Counted from the stretch's first letter, positions 1-9,295 are shown. The stretch: DNA of 64,000 bases from Paraburkholderia sp. PREW-6R (GCF_039621805.1 NZ_CP155074.1:1488001-1552000); one strand, 5' to 3'. A program made the numbers and translations. The notes: generated from the letters alone by a model not told the origin.

Positions 1-359
1 ACATGGGCGCCGATATCGGCGTACCAGTGCAGCAGATAACCCGTGGCGCGCGCATAGATCGGCGACTCGACATTGCCGCGCAACGTACCCGGCAGCAGCG
101 TGTTGCCGCCGCCTTCCGTTTGCGTGGGCGTCACCACGTTCACGTACTGCACGGCGTTCTGCTTCGTCGTGGCCGCAACCGAACGGCTTTGCAGCAGATC
201 GGCGATCACCGTGCGCAATGCGCCTGCAGCGAGGAGCGCCAGCACGATCCACACGGCGAGTTTGGCGCGCTTCCACTCACGGTGGCGCGGCGGCAGTGCG
301 TGTCCGCCTTCGGTTTCTCGCGAGGGAATCGCTAGCGATGCATGGGTCTTTTCGGTCAT
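1..359 (-). CDS. RND efflux periplasmic adaptor (membrane fusion protein), 5' part only
   Basis: Reading the minus strand from the ATG at 359 gives about 119 codons without a stop that run off the left edge. The N-terminus has a charged cytoplasmic stretch, one hydrophobic segment near residues 32-50, and then the start of the HlyD-type barrel/hairpin region (GTLRGNVESPIYARATGYL, residues about 90-108), which is typical of AcrA/MexA-like adaptors. The adaptor bridges the inner-membrane pump and an outer-membrane channel. It lies 69 bp downstream of the RND permease on the same strand, so both are probably one operon with the permease first. The gene is cut by the window edge, and the outer-membrane partner is not visible. 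Identification is firm at family level only; the substrate is unknown. Confidence 0.85.
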   Translation of the reverse strand, partial: MTEKTHASLAIPSRETEGGHALPPRHREWKRAKLAVWIVLALLAAGALRTVIADLLQSRSVAATTKQNAVQYVNVVTPTQTEGGGNTLLPGTLRGNVESPIYARATGYLLHWYADIGAH

Positions 360-428
360 CTCGTTCAACCACCTAATTTCAGCCAGTTCAGTCGGCCGCG
401 CACATGCGGCGGGCGTTCGTCGTTCGGG

Positions 429-3400
429 TTACGCGGGCTGGCCCGCGCCTTCGTGATCGGGCGCGGGACCGTCACTGCCATCGTGACTGCCCTGACCGTC
501 GCGCTCGCGCGCGTCACGGCCCGGGTCGCCGTCTCGCCGTGCGCCGCGCTCGCCGCCGCGCTTGCCGCCGCGCCCGTCGTCGGCGCCGCCGCTGCCGCCG
601 CCATTGCCGCCGTCATTGCCATTGCCGCCCCCATTGCCGCCATTGCCATTTTCGCCGTCGTTGCGGTGGCGGCGAGCGAGGCGTGTGTGAATGCCTGCAA
701 ACAGCAGCGGCACGAAGAACAGCGTGGACACGGTCGCGAACAGCAATCCGCCGATCACCGCACGGCCGAGCGGCGCATTCTGCTCGGCGCCTTCGCCCAA
801 ACCGAGCGCCATTGGAATCATCCCGATGATCATCGCGAACGCCGTCATCAGCACCGGCCTGATCCGGCTCGCGCCGGCCTCGAGCGCGGCGGTGAGGGGC
901 GGTGCGCCGGCGGAGAGCCGCTGGCGCGCGAACGCCACCATCAGGATACTGTTGGCCGTGGCGACGCCCATCGTCATGATCGCGCCCGTCAACGCCGGCA
1001 CGCTCAGATGCGTGCCCGTCAGAAACAGCATCCACACGATGCCGGCAAGCGCCGCGGGCAACGCGCTGATGATGATGAGCGGATCGATCCACGACTGGAA
1101 ATTCACGACGATCAGCAGATACACGAGGACAATCGCCATCGCCACGCCGAGCCCGAGTCCGAAGAAGGAACTGCGCATCGTCTGTACCTGGCCGCGCACC
1201 GTGATCTGACTGCCGCGCGGCAACGCCTTGCGCGCGTTGTCGACGAGCTTGTCGACCTGATTCGCGACGCTGCCCAGATCGCGGTTTTCAACGCTCACAT
1301 ACAGATCGATCACCGGCTTGATGTTGTAGTGCGTGACCTCGGCGAACTGGCTTTGCGGCGCGACCCGCACGAGGTTGCCGAGCAGTTGCGTCGGGCCCGT
1401 GGTCGAGCTGGAGACCGGCGTGCGCAGCAATTCGTCGATCGACGAAATCTGATACTGCGGCGTCTGCACCGCAACGTTGTATTCCACGCCGTTGCGGTTG
1501 TTGAACCAGAAACCCGGCGACGTCTGCGAGCTGCCCGACAGCGAAATCAACACGTTCTGCGCCACATTGTTCGCGTTCAGATTCAACTGCTGCAAGCGCG
1601 TGCGATCCATCTGCAGATTGATGACCGGTTCATCCAGTTTCTGCTGGATGTGCGTGTCCACCGTGCCGGGAATCATCCGCACTTCCTTTAGCAGCTTGCG
1701 CGCGACGTCGAAGTTGCCCTGCTGGTTCGCGCCGGAAATCTGCACGTCCACCGCGGCCGGCAAGCCGAAGTTGAGAATCTGCGTGACGATATCGGCCGGC
1801 TGGAAAAAGAATTCCGTACCCGGAAAACGTTGTGGCAACAACGCGCGCAGCTTGTCCATATAGATCTGGCTCGGCTTGTGGTCTTCGCTCAGCGCGACCT
1901 GAATTTCGCCGTCGAGCGTGCCGATCGTGCCCGCGTTGCTGTACGAGAGATTGATACCGCTGTACGGCAAGCCAAGGTTGTCGAGAATCGTGCCGAGTTC
2001 CTTTTGCGGCACCACCTCGCGGATCACTTTTTCGACCTGGTCCGCAAGGCGCGCGGTTTCCTCGATCCGGGTCCCGGTCGGCGCGCGCATATGCAGCCGG
2101 ATGTCACCCGCGTCGACGTTCGGGAAAAAGTCTTCGCCCAGCACGAAGACGAGGCCCATCGAAATCACGCAGAAGCCGAGAAACACGGTGCCGAATGTCG
2201 CGCGACGCACCAGAAGGCTGCTGAGAATCATGATGTAACCGGCGCGCATGCGCTCGAAGCCGCGGTCGAAACGCTGGTACAGACGCTGGAACAGATTCGG
2301 CTGGGCGTCGCCTTTGGCTTTGTGCGCGTGGCCCATCAGCAGCATCGCGAGGGTCGGCACGAGCGTACGCGAAAGCACGTACGAGGCCAGCATTGCGAAC
2401 ACCACCGCTTCGGCGAGCGGCACGAACAGATACTTCGCGACGCCAGTGAGGAAAAACATCGGCACGAACACGATACAGATACACAGCGTCGACACCAGTG
2501 CAGGGACCGCGATTTCGCCCGCGCCTTCCAGAATCGCTTCGTGCAGATCCGTGCCCATATGCAAGTGCCGTTCGATGTTTTCGATCGTCACCGTGGCGTC
2601 GTCCACCAGAATACCGACCGCGAGCGCGAGGCCGCCGAGCGTCATGATGTTGATGGTCTGCCCGAGCGCGTGCAGCGCGATCAACGAGGACAGAATGGAC
2701 AGAGGAATCGAGATGGCGATAATGCAGGTGCTGCGCCAGTTGCCGAGAAAGAGCAGGATCATCGCCGCGGTCAGCGCGGCGGCGACCAGTGCTTCGCGCA
2801 CCACCCCCTGCACGGCCGCCTTGACGAACACCGACTGATCGAACAGCGCCGAAATGTTCAGATCGGGCGGCAGCGAGGAACGCGCCGACGGCAACAGACC
2901 TTTTAACGTGTTGACGATCGACAACGTGGACGCGCTGCCGTTTTTCAGCACGGACATCAGCACGCCGCGATGCCCGTCCTGCCGCACGATATTGGTCTGC
3001 GGAGAGTAACCGTCGCGCACGTGGGCGACTTCGCGCAGATACGTGGTCGCGCCATTCAGCGTGCGCACCGGGATATCGTTGAGCCCCTCCACCGTGGCGG
3101 GCGAGCCGTTCATGTTGATCGTGTATTCCTTCGGCCCGATCTTGGCCGTACCGGTCGGCAGAATCAGGTTTTGCGCGTTGAATGCGCTCACCACGTCGGA
3201 TGGCGTCAGCCCTTTGGCAAGCAACGCGCGCGTGTCGAGGTCGACCGAAATCAGCCGGGATTTGCCGCCGTACGGATACGGCACCGCCGCACCCGGAATC
3301 GTGACGAGCTGCGGGCGCAGGAAATTCAATGCGGTGTCGTTCAGATCCTGCTCCGAAAGCTTCGGACTCGACAGCCCGAGCTGGATCACCGGAATACTGG

Positions 3401-3803
3401 AGGCCGAATAGCTGAGCACGAGCGGCGGCGTCGCCCCTTGCGGCATCTGCTTGAGCTGCGCCTGTTCGACGGCAACGGTTTGCGCAATTGCCGTCTGAAT
3501 GTTTGCGGTCGGCTGCAAAAACACTTTCAGGACCGTGATACCGGCAAGCGACTGCGACTCGATGTGCTCGATGTCGTTGACGGTGGTCGTCAGACTGCGC
3601 TCGTTGACCGACGTAATCCGATTCGCCATGTCTTCGGCGGACAGGCCCGTGTACGTCCAGATAATGCTGACGACCGGGATGTTGATTTCCGGCAGCACGT
3701 CAACGGGCGTGGTGAACAGCACGAAGGGCGTCGCCAGCAGGATCAGAATGGCCATCACGATGAACGTGTAAGGCCGTTTAAGCGCTACGTTAACAATCCA
3801 CAT
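429..3803 (-). CDS. RND efflux transporter permease (AcrB/MdtB superfamily)
   Basis: A 1124-residue inner-membrane proton/drug antiporter. It starts with a typical RND N-terminus (MWIVNVALKRPYTFIVMAIL, first membrane helix), followed by the porter domain, a membrane block holding the proton-relay motif LVDDATVTIENIERHL (equivalent to AcrB Asp407/Asp408), a second porter domain and a second membrane block. The AcrB Lys940 position appears not to be Lys: the sequence is GVATANSILMV. That pattern is seen in a subgroup of proteobacterial RND pumps. The family is usually about 1020-1060 residues; the excess is a hydrophilic C-terminal tail of about 80 residues rich in Gly, Asn, Asp and Arg. The adaptor follows 69 bp downstream. 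No clear ribosome binding site precedes the ATG. Substrate cannot be predicted. Confidence 0.93.
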   Translation of the reverse strand: MWIVNVALKRPYTFIVMAILILLATPFVLFTTPVDVLPEINIPVVSIIWTYTGLSAEDMANRITSVNERSLTTTVNDIEHIESQSLAGITVLKVFLQPTANIQTAIAQTVAVEQAQLKQMPQGATPPLVLSYSASSIPVIQLGLSSPKLSEQDLNDTALNFLRPQLVTIPGAAVPYPYGGKSRLISVDLDTRALLAKGLTPSDVVSAFNAQNLILPTGTAKIGPKEYTINMNGSPATVEGLNDIPVRTLNGATTYLREVAHVRDGYSPQTNIVRQDGHRGVLMSVLKNGSASTLSIVNTLKGLLPSARSSLPPDLNISALFDQSVFVKAAVQGVVREALVAAALTAAMILLFLGNWRSTCIIAISIPLSILSSLIALHALGQTINIMTLGGLALAVGILVDDATVTIENIERHLHMGTDLHEAILEGAGEIAVPALVSTLCICIVFVPMFFLTGVAKYLFVPLAEAVVFAMLASYVLSRTLVPTLAMLLMGHAHKAKGDAQPNLFQRLYQRFDRGFERMRAGYIMILSSLLVRRATFGTVFLGFCVISMGLVFVLGEDFFPNVDAGDIRLHMRAPTGTRIEETARLADQVEKVIREVVPQKELGTILDNLGLPYSGINLSYSNAGTIGTLDGEIQVALSEDHKPSQIYMDKLRALLPQRFPGTEFFFQPADIVTQILNFGLPAAVDVQISGANQQGNFDVARKLLKEVRMIPGTVDTHIQQKLDEPVINLQMDRTRLQQLNLNANNVAQNVLISLSGSSQTSPGFWFNNRNGVEYNVAVQTPQYQISSIDELLRTPVSSSTTGPTQLLGNLVRVAPQSQFAEVTHYNIKPVIDLYVSVENRDLGSVANQVDKLVDNARKALPRGSQITVRGQVQTMRSSFFGLGLGVAMAIVLVYLLIVVNFQSWIDPLIIISALPAALAGIVWMLFLTGTHLSVPALTGAIMTMGVATANSILMVAFARQRLSAGAPPLTAALEAGASRIRPVLMTAFAMIIGMIPMALGLGEGAEQNAPLGRAVIGGLLFATVSTLFFVPLLFAGIHTRLARRHRNDGENGNGGNGGGNGNDGGNGGGSGGADDGRGGKRGGERGARRDGDPGRDARERDGQGSHDGSDGPAPDHEGAGQPA
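580..660. repeat. Short tandem GCC/ATTGCC-type repeat in the RND permease tail
   Basis: Imperfect 6-9 bp tandem units (attgccgcc and variants) encode the Gly/Asn-rich part of the C-terminal tail of the RND permease on the minus strand. The array stays in the reading frame. Such an array could gain or lose units by slippage. Confidence 0.6.
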
Positions 3804-4089
3804 GAAACGCGCCCGAGAAGATGCAGGTAGGGAATGGGTAAGTCAGCGCTATGCTAGATCGGTGGCACCAACGCCTGCATGGCGCGAAAATGGCCGGTTT
3901 GTCAGGAAGGTTAGTGTAAGAATGAATGATCGTCCAACGGCCATGGGACTCGCCGGAAGCGAACGCGCGATCGCCCAGGTGAAGCGAGCTTAACGCGCCG
4001 TTTGTCGCGGTGGAAGCGATGTCTCGCAACGAACGCCGCGAGACATGCGTTTAGACAGACGGATGAAAAGTACGGCGGATTACCGAGCC

Positions 4090-4536
4090 CTACTTTGCGA
4101 ATAGCGACGACATATCCGCAAACGCCTTGAATTCCAGCGCATTACCCGACGGGTCCAGGAAAAACATGGTTGCCTGCTCGCCGACTTCGCCCTTGAAACG
4201 CACGTGCGGTTCGATGATGAACTCGATCCCCGCGGCGGTCAGCTTGTCCGCGGCCGCCTGCCATTGTTCCATTGATAGCACCGCGCCGAAGTGACGGACC
4301 GGCACGGCGTCGCCATCCACCTTGCTGGTTTGGCGGTGGCCAATCTCTTCCGGCGCGAGATGCGCGACGATCTGGTGGCCGTAAAAATTGAAATCGACCC
4401 ACGTGTCCGAACTGCGGCCTTCCGGGCAGCCAAGCAGTTCGCCGTAGAACGCGCGCGCCGCCGCAATGCTGTGAACAGGAAACGCAAGATGGAACGGCGG
4501 TACGGCGGATTGGGCAGCACTAGGGGGAACAGTCAT
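4090..4536 (-). CDS. VOC-family (glyoxalase/dioxygenase superfamily) protein
   Basis: A 148-residue cytosolic protein with the vicinal-oxygen-chelate fold: an N-terminal HLAFPV strand with metal-ligand His near residue 17, a following AAARAFYGELLGCPEGR helix, and a C-terminal half ending FFLDPSGNALEFKAF, where Glu is the usual last metal ligand. The central VRHFGAVL supplies a further His. The length fits a single two-module VOC protein. It is transcribed divergently from a LysR regulator, the usual arrangement for a regulator and its target. The substrate is unknown; close relatives are generally annotated only as VOC family or glyoxalase. Confidence 0.85.
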   Translation of the reverse strand: MTVPPSAAQSAVPPFHLAFPVHSIAAARAFYGELLGCPEGRSSDTWVDFNFYGHQIVAHLAPEEIGHRQTSKVDGDAVPVRHFGAVLSMEQWQAAADKLTAAGIEFIIEPHVRFKGEVGEQATMFFLDPSGNALEFKAFADMSSLFAK

Positions 4537-4648
4537 GGGATCACTCGCTCGTTGCAGGAATAAATATCCACGAGTTTAACCATGAATAAAAGTGGTCGAA
4601 AACGATATATATTTGACCTGACCATCATCAGAATCGATCAATCTACCC

Positions 4649-5557
4649 ATGCTCAACGAACTCAGAACGCTTATCGCCGTGAGCCAGAACGGCACGTTCT
4701 CCGGCGCGGGCGCACGCATTGGCCTCACCCAATCCGCGGTGAGCGCGCAGATGCAGCGGCTCGAAGCAGAACTCGGGTTCGTACTGTTCGATCGGACCGG
4801 ACGCTCGGCCACGCTGAACGAAGCCGGCCGCGAAACGCTCGCCCTCGCCGAGGAAATCATGACGCTCTATGCGCGGCTGTCGGAACGCGGCGCGGCCGCA
4901 GCCGAGAGCGGCTTGCTGCGCATAGGAGCGATTGCGTCGGCGCAGACCACGTTTCTTGCAGACGCATTAGCGCGTTTTCACGTGGAGCGGCCGGGTTGGC
5001 GAATCCGCGTGGTGCCGGGCGTCTCGCTCGGCTTGCTTGGCCAGGTGGATTCCGGCGAACTGGATCTTGCCGTCGTCATCAAACCGCCGTTTGCGCTGCC
5101 GTCCGAGCTCGAATGGCGCGCACTCGTCAACGAACCGTTCATGCTGCTGGCTCCCAAAACGCTTTTGCGCCACAAGGGCAAGACTGCTGGAAATGGCCAC
5201 GGCGAACAGCCGGGCTGGCGCGATCTGCTGCGCAGCAAGCCGTTTATCCGCTATGACCGGACGTCGTTCGGCGGACGGCTGGTCGATCGGTTTCTCAGGC
5301 GAGCGCGACTGAACGTCCAGGACGTGATCGAACTCGACGAGTTGCAGGGCATCGTCGAGCTGGTTGCGCGTGGCGTCGGCGTGGCGCTGATCCCGGCCAG
5401 CGCCGCGCTTGGCAAATGGCCGGCCAGTGTCGTGGCGCTCGACCTCGGCGACGCCGCGTTTCACCGGGAAATCGGTCTGGTGCAGCGGCGGGAGCGCAGC
5501 CGGCAGCCGGTGGCGGGCGCGCTCGCCGACTGCATCGGTAAGGCGGCCGGTGGCTGA
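4649..5557 (+). CDS. LysR-family transcriptional regulator
   Basis: A 302-residue protein. Residues 1-60 form the winged helix-turn-helix (MLNELRTLIAVSQNGTFSGA, then LTQSAVSAQMQRLE), and the rest is a periplasmic-binding-protein-like effector domain. It is divergent from the VOC gene across a 112-bp AT-richer gap that probably holds both promoters and its operator. The LysE-type exporter follows 135 bp downstream on the same strand, so the exporter may also be a target. Family assignment is secure; the inducer is unknown. Confidence 0.93.
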   Translation: MLNELRTLIAVSQNGTFSGAGARIGLTQSAVSAQMQRLEAELGFVLFDRTGRSATLNEAGRETLALAEEIMTLYARLSERGAAAAESGLLRIGAIASAQTTFLADALARFHVERPGWRIRVVPGVSLGLLGQVDSGELDLAVVIKPPFALPSELEWRALVNEPFMLLAPKTLLRHKGKTAGNGHGEQPGWRDLLRSKPFIRYDRTSFGGRLVDRFLRRARLNVQDVIELDELQGIVELVARGVGVALIPASAALGKWPASVVALDLGDAAFHREIGLVQRRERSRQPVAGALADCIGKAAGG

Positions 5558-5692
5558 TTGTTACGCCGCGCGCGGCGTCAACTGTCTCTGTGAGAACTGA
5601 AGCGAGGCAGGCAGACTCGTCGTTCAAGCGTCGAATGATCCGCGCGAAGGAGCGCGCATTCCGCTGACCAATTCCCGTCCGAGGTTTAATCC

Positions 5693-6331
5693 ATGACGCC
5701 CAGCAGCTTCCTCACCGCCGACGTTCTGATCGCCTACGGCGCCTACTTCGTCGGCACGGCGAGCCCGGGACCGAGCAATCTCGCGATCATGTCGCTTGCG
5801 ATGAGTTCAGGCCGGCGCGCCGCGCTGACGTTCGCGCTTGGCGTGGTGTCGGGCTCGTTCTTCTGGGCGCTGCTCGCGCTGCTGGGTTTGTCGGCGGTAC
5901 TCGCCGCTTATTCGCCATGCCTCGTGGCAATCAGGATGGCGGGCGGCCTCTATCTGCTGTGGCTCGGCTTTAAATCCGCGCGCTCCGCGTTCAGCAACGA
6001 CACGCTGCCCGCAGGCACGACCCGACTGGACGAGCCACTCAGACGCCTCTACCTGCGTGGGGTGGTGCTGCATCTGACCAATCCGAAAGCGATTCTCGTG
6101 TGGACGTCGATCGTCTCGCTGGCCGTTTCGTCCGCGGGCGGCGCGTCGCACATGGCACCAGTCGTGCTCGGCTGCATGTGCATTGGCGTCTCGGTGTTCA
6201 GCAGCTACGCGATGCTGTTCTCGACCGCCTCTGCACGGCGCACGTATGCGGCGATCCGGCACTGGCTCGACGGCTCGCTGGCGATCATGTTCGGTGTGGC
6301 CGGCCTGAAGATGCTGACGTCGAAAAGCTAG
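5693..6331 (+). CDS. LysE/RhtB-family amino-acid or metabolite exporter
   Basis: A 212-residue inner-membrane protein with about six hydrophobic segments. It carries the family signature near the N-terminus (GTASPGPSNLAIMSLAMSSGRRAALTFALGVVSG) and the later HLTNPKAILVW motif. These proteins export amino acids or analogues by proton exchange. A GAGG ribosome binding site lies 8 bp before the ATG. The LysR gene is just upstream, so the pair could form a regulator-exporter unit as in LysG/LysE. Substrate cannot be assigned. Confidence 0.9.
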   Translation: MTPSSFLTADVLIAYGAYFVGTASPGPSNLAIMSLAMSSGRRAALTFALGVVSGSFFWALLALLGLSAVLAAYSPCLVAIRMAGGLYLLWLGFKSARSAFSNDTLPAGTTRLDEPLRRLYLRGVVLHLTNPKAILVWTSIVSLAVSSAGGASHMAPVVLGCMCIGVSVFSSYAMLFSTASARRTYAAIRHWLDGSLAIMFGVAGLKMLTSKS

Positions 6332-6400
6332 GCACGCCGGCGCGGTTCGCCTGCTCTGCGATACTGTGGCCTCGACAGACAGCACGAGCCCACGAACACA

Positions 6401-6805
6401 ATGAGCGGTCGCCTTATTCCACATTTCGGCAGCAGCCACTCGCCGCTGCAAAAGCGGCTTTACCTCGCCGGTGTGATCGCGCTACTCGGCGGCCTGATCG
6501 CGGCGGTCGTCATCTATATCGCGGCGCCCGCGCCGGACAGCGCCGTCTCCCTCTACAGCATCGCCGATCCGCGCTATCAGATCGAATTGCAGCGAATCGG
6601 CGGCAACGCCGCGGTGCTGATGGCGCAGTTTCACCAATGGTTCAATGGATTGTGGCACGGCACCGCACTCGCTTTTACTGTGGCCGTACTGGGCATGGCG
6701 ATCGCGGGCTTGTGCTTTTTCACCGGTTACTTCTTCGCCTACCCCGACTCCGATACCGTTGCCGACAGCGACCGCCCCCGCCACGACGACACACCGCAGC
6801 GCTAG
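6401..6805 (+). CDS. Small two-helix membrane protein of unknown function
   Basis: A 134-residue protein with hydrophobic segments at about residues 20-42 and 87-112, a periplasmic or cytoplasmic loop of about 45 residues between them, and a charged tail (Asp/Arg-rich). I recognise no family. It starts 69 bp after the LysE-type gene and ends 9 bp before the convergent SulP gene. Codon use and GC match the neighbours, so I accept it as a real gene. Confidence 0.65.
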   Translation: MSGRLIPHFGSSHSPLQKRLYLAGVIALLGGLIAAVVIYIAAPAPDSAVSLYSIADPRYQIELQRIGGNAAVLMAQFHQWFNGLWHGTALAFTVAVLGMAIAGLCFFTGYFFAYPDSDTVADSDRPRHDDTPQR

Positions 6806-6814
6806 CGCCCTTCA

Positions 6815-8551
6815 TCATGGCGCCGCGCCGTTTGCGCCCTGCACGAGGTCGGCCTCGCGTGCACCCGGCTCTTTCACGCCGGCCGAGTGCAGCGCTTCAT
6901 GCAACGTGCCAAAAATATGGTCGGGCTCGACGATCGGGGTAATTCCGTGCCGGTCCATATCGGCTCGCAGGTAGCGATTCACGCGCGCGAACAGCACGTT
7001 GATGCCGCTGCGCTTGAGCGTCTCGCACAACTCGCCGACCGAACGCGCCGCCGAGTAATCGAGGTCGGTGATCGCGCTTGCGTCGACCACGAAACACTGC
7101 ACCGCGTTTGGCGCCTGGTCGATCAGGCGCCGGGTATCGTCGACGAAAAAATGGTCGTTCGCGTAAAACAGGTCGGCGCCGAAGCGGTAGACGATCAATC
7201 CAGGCGCCGTCTGCAAACCCGGCGTGGCGGGCACCGGCACCCAGATGCCGTTATCGCCCGGCGCGAGGATCATCGTGTGGGGCCGGTAACTGTGGCGTAC
7301 ATGACGCAGCAGCGACAATGCGACTGCCACGAGAATCCCGTGTTCGACACCGATCAGCACCACCGCCGCTGCAGTGAACACCGCAAGCGTGAACTCGCCG
7401 GGACTTTCGCTGCGGATCGCCAGCAGCGTTTTCCAGTCGATGAGCCCGATCGCGATCGTGAAGACGATGCTTGCCAGGATACAGTGCGGCAGATACTGCA
7501 GAAAGCGGCTAAAAAACAGCAGCACGACCACCACGACGACCGCGAAGGCGAGCTGGGCGAACTGGCTGCGCGCGCCGGCGAGATCGGCCATCGCGGTCTG
7601 CGTGGGGCTGCCGTTGACCACGAATGCGCCGGAAAACGCCGCCGCCGCGTTGGCTGCGGCGATGCCGAGCAGATCGGCGTTGGTATCGACTGATTCCTGA
7701 TGGCGCTCGGCGAACACACGGCTCGCGGCGGCGCTCTGCGCAACGATCATCACGAAACACGATGCCGCTACCGGCAACAGATCGAGCGTCTGTTCCCACG
7801 TGACCGACGGCACCCGCAGCGGCGGCAACCCGCCCGCCACGGGGCCAAGCACGGCAATGCCGCGCGCGGCGAATCCACCCAGGTCGCTTGCGGCGATACC
7901 GGCGACCACGGCGATCAGCGGCGCGGGCACTCGCGGCAGATATCGCTTGCAAACGAGAACGGTGGTGACAACAAGCAGTGAAATCGCCAGCGTCCACGGT
8001 TGGATGCGGGCCGCCTCACGCACCACGAGCAGGAGCTGATCAACGCTGCGACTGGCATGCGCTGCAATGCCCAGCATGTCGCCCAGCATCGCAATGCCCA
8101 CCTGCACGCCCACACCCGCGAGAAAGCCCACCAGCACCGTGCGCGACAGAAAGTCCGCCAGAAAGCCGAGTTTGAAGACTCGCGCGATCAGGAGCAACAC
8201 GGCCGTCAGCAACGCGACCATTGCGGCAAGGGACGCGTATTCGACGCTCGACGCCGGCGCCATGCTCGACAGGCGGCTCGCGAAGATGGTCGCGGTGGCG
8301 GAGTCGGCAGCCACGACGAGATGCCGCGACGCGCCGAAGAACGCAAACGCAATGAGCGGCAGAAAGACGGTGTACAGCCCGGTCACGGCCGGCATGCCGG
8401 CGATGCGTGCATAACCGAGCACCTGCGGTATATCCATTGATGCGAGTTGCACACCGGCAAGCGCGTCGCGCGCCGCCGACAAGCGAGTCAGCGGCAGCAG
8501 GCCTTTCAGCAGGCCCAGGCGCGCTTTGATGTCCAACAAGAATTGCCGCAT
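6815..8551 (-). CDS. SulP-family inorganic anion transporter with STAS domain
   Basis: A 578-residue inner-membrane protein. Residues about 20-420 are the multi-helix SulP/SLC26 core (AGVQLASMDIPQVLGYARIAG near residue 30 is the conserved first-helix signature, with VNGSPTQTAMADLAGARSQ in the middle). Residues about 440-555 are a cytosolic STAS domain containing CFVVDASAITDLDYSAARSV, whose loop resembles anti-sigma-factor antagonists. Such proteins move sulfate, bicarbonate or dicarboxylates. No accessory gene points to one substrate. It converges with the small membrane protein gene (9-bp gap). The upstream side carries an inverted repeat and a 10-bp tandem repeat. Confidence 0.92.
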   Translation of the reverse strand: MRQFLLDIKARLGLLKGLLPLTRLSAARDALAGVQLASMDIPQVLGYARIAGMPAVTGLYTVFLPLIAFAFFGASRHLVVAADSATATIFASRLSSMAPASSVEYASLAAMVALLTAVLLLIARVFKLGFLADFLSRTVLVGFLAGVGVQVGIAMLGDMLGIAAHASRSVDQLLLVVREAARIQPWTLAISLLVVTTVLVCKRYLPRVPAPLIAVVAGIAASDLGGFAARGIAVLGPVAGGLPPLRVPSVTWEQTLDLLPVAASCFVMIVAQSAAASRVFAERHQESVDTNADLLGIAAANAAAAFSGAFVVNGSPTQTAMADLAGARSQFAQLAFAVVVVVVLLFFSRFLQYLPHCILASIVFTIAIGLIDWKTLLAIRSESPGEFTLAVFTAAAVVLIGVEHGILVAVALSLLRHVRHSYRPHTMILAPGDNGIWVPVPATPGLQTAPGLIVYRFGADLFYANDHFFVDDTRRLIDQAPNAVQCFVVDASAITDLDYSAARSVGELCETLKRSGINVLFARVNRYLRADMDRHGITPIVEPDHIFGTLHEALHSAGVKEPGAREADLVQGANGAAP

Positions 8552-8587
8552 ACGCGATACCGCCTGAGTTCCGGGTTATCGCACATC

Positions 8588-8604
8588 GTGCCCTGATCGG
8601 GCAC
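8588..8604. promoter_or_regulatory. Inverted repeat GTGCCC-TGATC-GGGCAC upstream of sulP
   Basis: Six-bp arms around a 5-bp centre, 37-53 bp upstream of the SulP start codon. It could be a regulator site or an RNA hairpin in the sulP leader. No binding protein can be named. Confidence 0.4.
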
Positions 8605-8610
8605 ATGACG

Positions 8611-8670
8611 GCAAGTGAAGACAAGCGAAGATGCGTTAAGACAAGTTAAGACAGGCGCAGACAGAAGGAG
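8611..8670. repeat. 10-bp imperfect tandem repeat, about six units
   Basis: Consecutive decamers gcaagtgaag, acaagcgaag, atgcgttaag, acaagttaag, acaggcgcag and acagaaggag share the pattern ACAAGYKAAG. The period equals about one helical turn. It is noncoding and lies 60-120 bp upstream of the SulP gene. Confidence 0.55.
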
Positions 8671-9200
8671 ATGCGGGAGCACGCGAGGGCACGTGATCGT
8701 GGAGACGCGGTGAAGCCGGGGCAAAGCGTACAAAGAGACGACTCAGCGCCTGAAGTGACCCGTAAGCGGATCGACGTGCCGTGCAAAGCCAAACAGCGCC
8801 GCAATGCAGATCGGGAAGACAAACAGAAAAACGGCCAGCATCCCTCACCCCGTAACATAGTGTTGCGGGCAAGTTTAAGCGATACGCAAGCCGTGTGAAT
8901 GAGGAGAAACCGCAAAGCACTATTGACTCCGGTCACGACATGCCCGTGCGCGGCGGCCTGCCAGGTGCCGGCACGCGCGCACCGAACAACGGTCACTCAG
9001 TGCGCAAACGTGTGACGTTGCGTGCCGCGCAAAGGCAAACATTTGCGCATTTGTCATCTGGTCAATCGCTTTGGCACGCGGGATGGGCGATGCGGTGATC
9101 GGCCGCGGGTAGACGACTTCCTCTATGAGTTTTGCTGTATGTCCCGGCGCGTTCATGGCGGGCGCTTTCACGCCGGCGCGCCCGTGCCCGCGCCGCCCCG

Positions 9201-9206
9201 TATAAT
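9201..9206 (+). promoter_or_regulatory. Candidate -10 box TATAAT for the RIO kinase transcript
   Basis: A perfect TATAAT in very GC-rich surroundings, ending 5 bp before an ATG at 9212. A start of transcription 6-8 bp after the box would fall on that ATG. No convincing -35 hexamer is present at the normal spacing. Confidence 0.45.
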
Positions 9207-9211
9207 CGGGC

Positions 9212-9295
9212 ATGACCCAAATCTCACATTCTCCACGTCCGCAGTTCGCCGCGCACGGTCGCCGCGCGTCCCGTCGCCGTCTGGCGGCCGTATGA
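9212..9295 (+). CDS. Putative leaderless 27-codon upstream ORF (leader peptide)
   Basis: ATG at 9212 opens a 27-residue Arg/Ser-rich frame whose TGA stop (9293-9295) overlaps the ATG of the RIO kinase (9292-9294) as ATGA. The ATG sits right where transcription from the TATAAT box would begin, so translation could be leaderless. The kinase ATG itself lacks a good ribosome binding site, which fits coupled translation. It is too short to judge coding character, and could be chance. Confidence 0.35.
   Translation: MTQISHSPRPQFAAHGRRASRRRLAAV

Larger units (their letters stand above)
8552..9211. other. Intergenic region with repeats, no convincing gene
   Basis: A 660-bp stretch between the divergent SulP and RIO kinase genes. 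It contains an inverted repeat (8588-8604), a 10-bp tandem repeat (8611-8670) and a TATAAT box (9201-9206). Open frames here show no protein-like composition, no ribosome binding site and no recognisable family. Confidence 0.6.

Noticed and set aside
342..1691. 449-residue plus-strand ORF opposite the RND permease
   Set aside because: It is antisense to a clear RND gene, rich in Arg/His as GC-rich shadow frames are, and has no family resemblance.
3802..3993. 63-residue plus-strand ORF between the RND and VOC genes
   Set aside because: Too short, without a ribosome binding site or recognisable sequence; the gap more likely holds the RND promoter.
8646..8996. Minus-strand frames in the sulP-RIO gap
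   Set aside because: No ribosome binding site, unusual Cys/Arg-rich composition and no family resemblance.
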